Shown here in pieces: positions 62,365-64,000 of a stretch of DNA of 64,000 nucleotides. The notes below the pieces were generated by a model that did no database searches, was not told the origin of the DNA, and saw only the letters and a list, made by a program, of their open reading frames with translations. The stretch lies in the NCBI RefSeq assembly GCF_003053565.1, contig NZ_QAXS01000010.1:21933-85932 (forward strand), given 5' to 3'. A program made the translations under genes and the position numbers. Source of the DNA: Halanaerobium saccharolyticum (lineage in GTDB: Bacteria; Bacillota; Halanaerobiia; Halanaerobiales; Halanaerobiaceae). The first letter of the stretch is position 1. Each line of letters opens with the position of its first letter.

Positions 62365-63774
62365 TTAAGAATTTTTAAGATCTCTGTTTATTTCTTCCTG
62401 ATCATTATCAGCCTGATCCTTATTATCAGGTTTACTATTATCCTCAACATTATTTTTTTGCTTAAGTTCTTTATTTTCGTTAAAAAAGTTATTTAATTCA
62501 TCTGGCAGTGACTTTAAATGATAATCTCTCTGTGGAAATGGAATTTCAACATTGTTTTCCTTAAAACTATCCCAGATAGAAAGCAGTACCTGACTGCGGA
62601 TATTCTGGATTCCATTTCGCGGGTCACTGATCCAGAAACGCAGCTCAAAGTTAACAGAGCTGTCACCAAACTCAATTAAAAGCACATTTGGAGCTGGATC
62701 TGTTAAAATTCTTTCCTTTTCCTCAATTGCCTGCATCATCAGTTCCTGGACCTGCCTTAAATCACTGTCATAAGAAACTCCAACTTCTGCATCAACTCGA
62801 ACAAGTTCATCACTGTAAGACCAGTTGATCACTTCTTTGGTGATAAAATCTTCATTTGGAATCAAAAATTCCTTACCGGAGCGGGTTACAACTGAGACAA
62901 AACGGATATCCAGCTTCCTCACCCAGCCGTAAACATTTCCTATTTCAACTACATCACCGGGCTTGATTGATTTATCAACTAAAATAATAATTCCACTGAT
63001 AAAGTTAGACACAATTTTCTGCAGTCCAAAACCTAAACCAACACCAATAGCACCACCGAGAAAAGCAAAAGCACTTAAATTAACACCAACTCCACTTAAA
63101 GTAAATAAGATTGCAGAAGTGAAAATTAAAAATCTGGCTATTTTATTTAGTAAAACTTTTATAGAAGGAGTCAGATCATCACTACTATCAATTCTATTTG
63201 TCACCAGCCGACTCAATTTTCCCGCCAGCCAGAATAAAATGCTGAAAATTATTACTGTCTTTATAATTAATAATAACGAAATTCTTAAGTTGCCGCTGTT
63301 AAAAGCTAAACTATCTAATAAATTAAGTGTCTCCTGATAAATATTAAGTATCCTCAAAGCTGCAATTATCCAGATGAAAGCTGATAGAAAACGAAACATT
63401 CTGTTGCGTGGAAAAAACAAAGTTATAACTTTAACTACCAGCCAGGCCGAAACTAAATTACCAGCAATACTGATAATTACACTTGGCAGATTAAAAGAAG
63501 CAGCAATAACATAATAAATACCAACCAAAATCATTAAAATTAAAGGATATAACAATTGATCAATTATTCTAAACCTTTTCCTCTCATTTAAGGCCTCAAT
63601 TTTATCAAGTAGTTGATCAACATGTTTATATAATAATTTAGTTAAAAAATATGTTGCTACTAATAAAAATAAAAAAAGCAGCAGTTCAAACAAATTAGAC
63701 CAGACTAAAAAACTATTTTCAATTTTATCTATTAAAATAGCTATATAATTTTCAATTTTAATTCCTTCAAACAT
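62365..63774 (-). CDS. MscS-family mechanosensitive channel
   Basis: A 469-residue membrane protein with several N-terminal spans, the pore-lining helix (FAFLGGAIGVGLGFGLQKIV) and the beta domain (DKSIKPGDVVEIGNVYGWVRKLDIR; FLIPNEDFITKEVINWSYSD). It opens on hypo-osmotic shock to release solutes, relevant to a halophile. A charged C-terminal tail rich in Asp, Asn and Lys (about 430-469) extends beyond the core. GAGGTGG precedes ATG. The remaining 226 bases to the window end hold no recognisable gene. Confidence 0.93.
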   Translation of the reverse strand: MFEGIKIENYIAILIDKIENSFLVWSNLFELLLFLFLLVATYFLTKLLYKHVDQLLDKIEALNERKRFRIIDQLLYPLILMILVGIYYVIAASFNLPSVIISIAGNLVSAWLVVKVITLFFPRNRMFRFLSAFIWIIAALRILNIYQETLNLLDSLAFNSGNLRISLLLIIKTVIIFSILFWLAGKLSRLVTNRIDSSDDLTPSIKVLLNKIARFLIFTSAILFTLSGVGVNLSAFAFLGGAIGVGLGFGLQKIVSNFISGIIILVDKSIKPGDVVEIGNVYGWVRKLDIRFVSVVTRSGKEFLIPNEDFITKEVINWSYSDELVRVDAEVGVSYDSDLRQVQELMMQAIEEKERILTDPAPNVLLIEFGDSSVNFELRFWISDPRNGIQNIRSQVLLSIWDSFKENNVEIPFPQRDYHLKSLPDELNNFFNENKELKQKNNVEDNSKPDNKDQADNDQEEINRDLKNS

Positions 63775-64000
63775 TTAACCACCTCTTTAAATCCTTATTT
63801 TTTTGTCCAGACTATAATTATTAAACTTGAATTCGGCAAGTAAAAAGTTAAAGTAGTTCTTTTTAGATTTTTGCCGTTAAAAAATCATTTTAATCTATTA
63901 AAATCAAATATTTAGTCTTAATTTAGATAACCAGTTAAATAAATTATCCAGCTCCCAGATTTCAGACGCACTTAACTAAACTATGGTTTTCATAGCTTAA

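Overview
The window looks like chromosomal DNA of an anaerobic, AT-rich Firmicute-like bacterium, most likely of the order Halanaerobiales (Halanaerobium-like). The reasons are strong AGGAGG ribosome sites with frequent TTG starts, strictly anaerobic enzymes (2-oxoacid:ferredoxin oxidoreductase, hybrid cluster protein, NuoEF-linked formate dehydrogenase, minimal SufCB) and a sucrose-phosphate-synthase-like enzyme of the kind known from Halothermothrix orenii. The taxonomic call is inference from gene content; no rRNA or tRNA gene is visible. I see no intact transposon, prophage or CRISPR array.

Layout. 1-6.6 kb: 3' part of gnd, a DUF523/DUF1722 protein, a DUF1295 membrane protein, a DAK2-DegV fusion, and an ArsR-type regulator followed by a small membrane protein that share a palindromic operator. 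6.7-9.7 kb: a three-gene operon (DUF1858 binding-protein-like protein, HypB/UreG-like GTPase, soluble ABC ATPase) without a permease or signal peptide. 10-19 kb: a Crp/Fnr regulator and a nitrosative/oxidative-stress island (Ric/ScdA, DUF438-hemerythrin, Hcp, rubrerythrin-like protein), interrupted by pyrophosphatase and two chemotaxis receptors. Fnr-like boxes (RTGAY-N4-RTCAC) precede the three-gene operon, the hemerythrin operon and hcp, which links the unknown operon to the stress genes. 19-24 kb: korAB, wecB and a DUF6530 gene. 23.5-26.3 kb: a two-gene radical SAM DNA-repair-like pair whose partner gene is frameshifted at a T8 run, then a VapBC-like toxin-antitoxin pair. 26.7-27.9 kb: an encapsulin nanocompartment with its encapsulated ferritin. 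28-37 kb: lpdA, cfa, patatin, an ABC importer with a structured leader, sufCB and a fucose-isomerase-like gene.

37-56.3 kb is a storage-carbohydrate island. It holds glgA (fused to a helix-hairpin-helix DNA-binding-type domain), glgB, glgC, glgD, a LacI regulator, sucrose phosphorylase, a DUF4914 P-loop protein, type I pullulanase, a PfkB sugar kinase, sucrose-phosphate-synthase-like glycosyltransferase and a short glycogen phosphorylase. Together these can make and break both glycogen and sucrose. LacI-type operators precede sucrose phosphorylase and glycogen phosphorylase. 56.3-56.9 kb is a noncoding convergent gap with several large hairpins and a 74-bp direct repeat. 56.9-61.7 kb encodes an NAD-linked, cysteine-type formate dehydrogenase complex, followed by a DJ-1/PfpI protein and an MscS channel.

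The most unusual items are the DUF1858/GTPase/ABC operon under an Fnr-like box, the glycogen synthase-HhH fusion, the Rossmann-fold chemoreceptor, the structured leader of the ABC importer, and a family of GAACCAGGTCCAAA palindromes in the first 10 kb.
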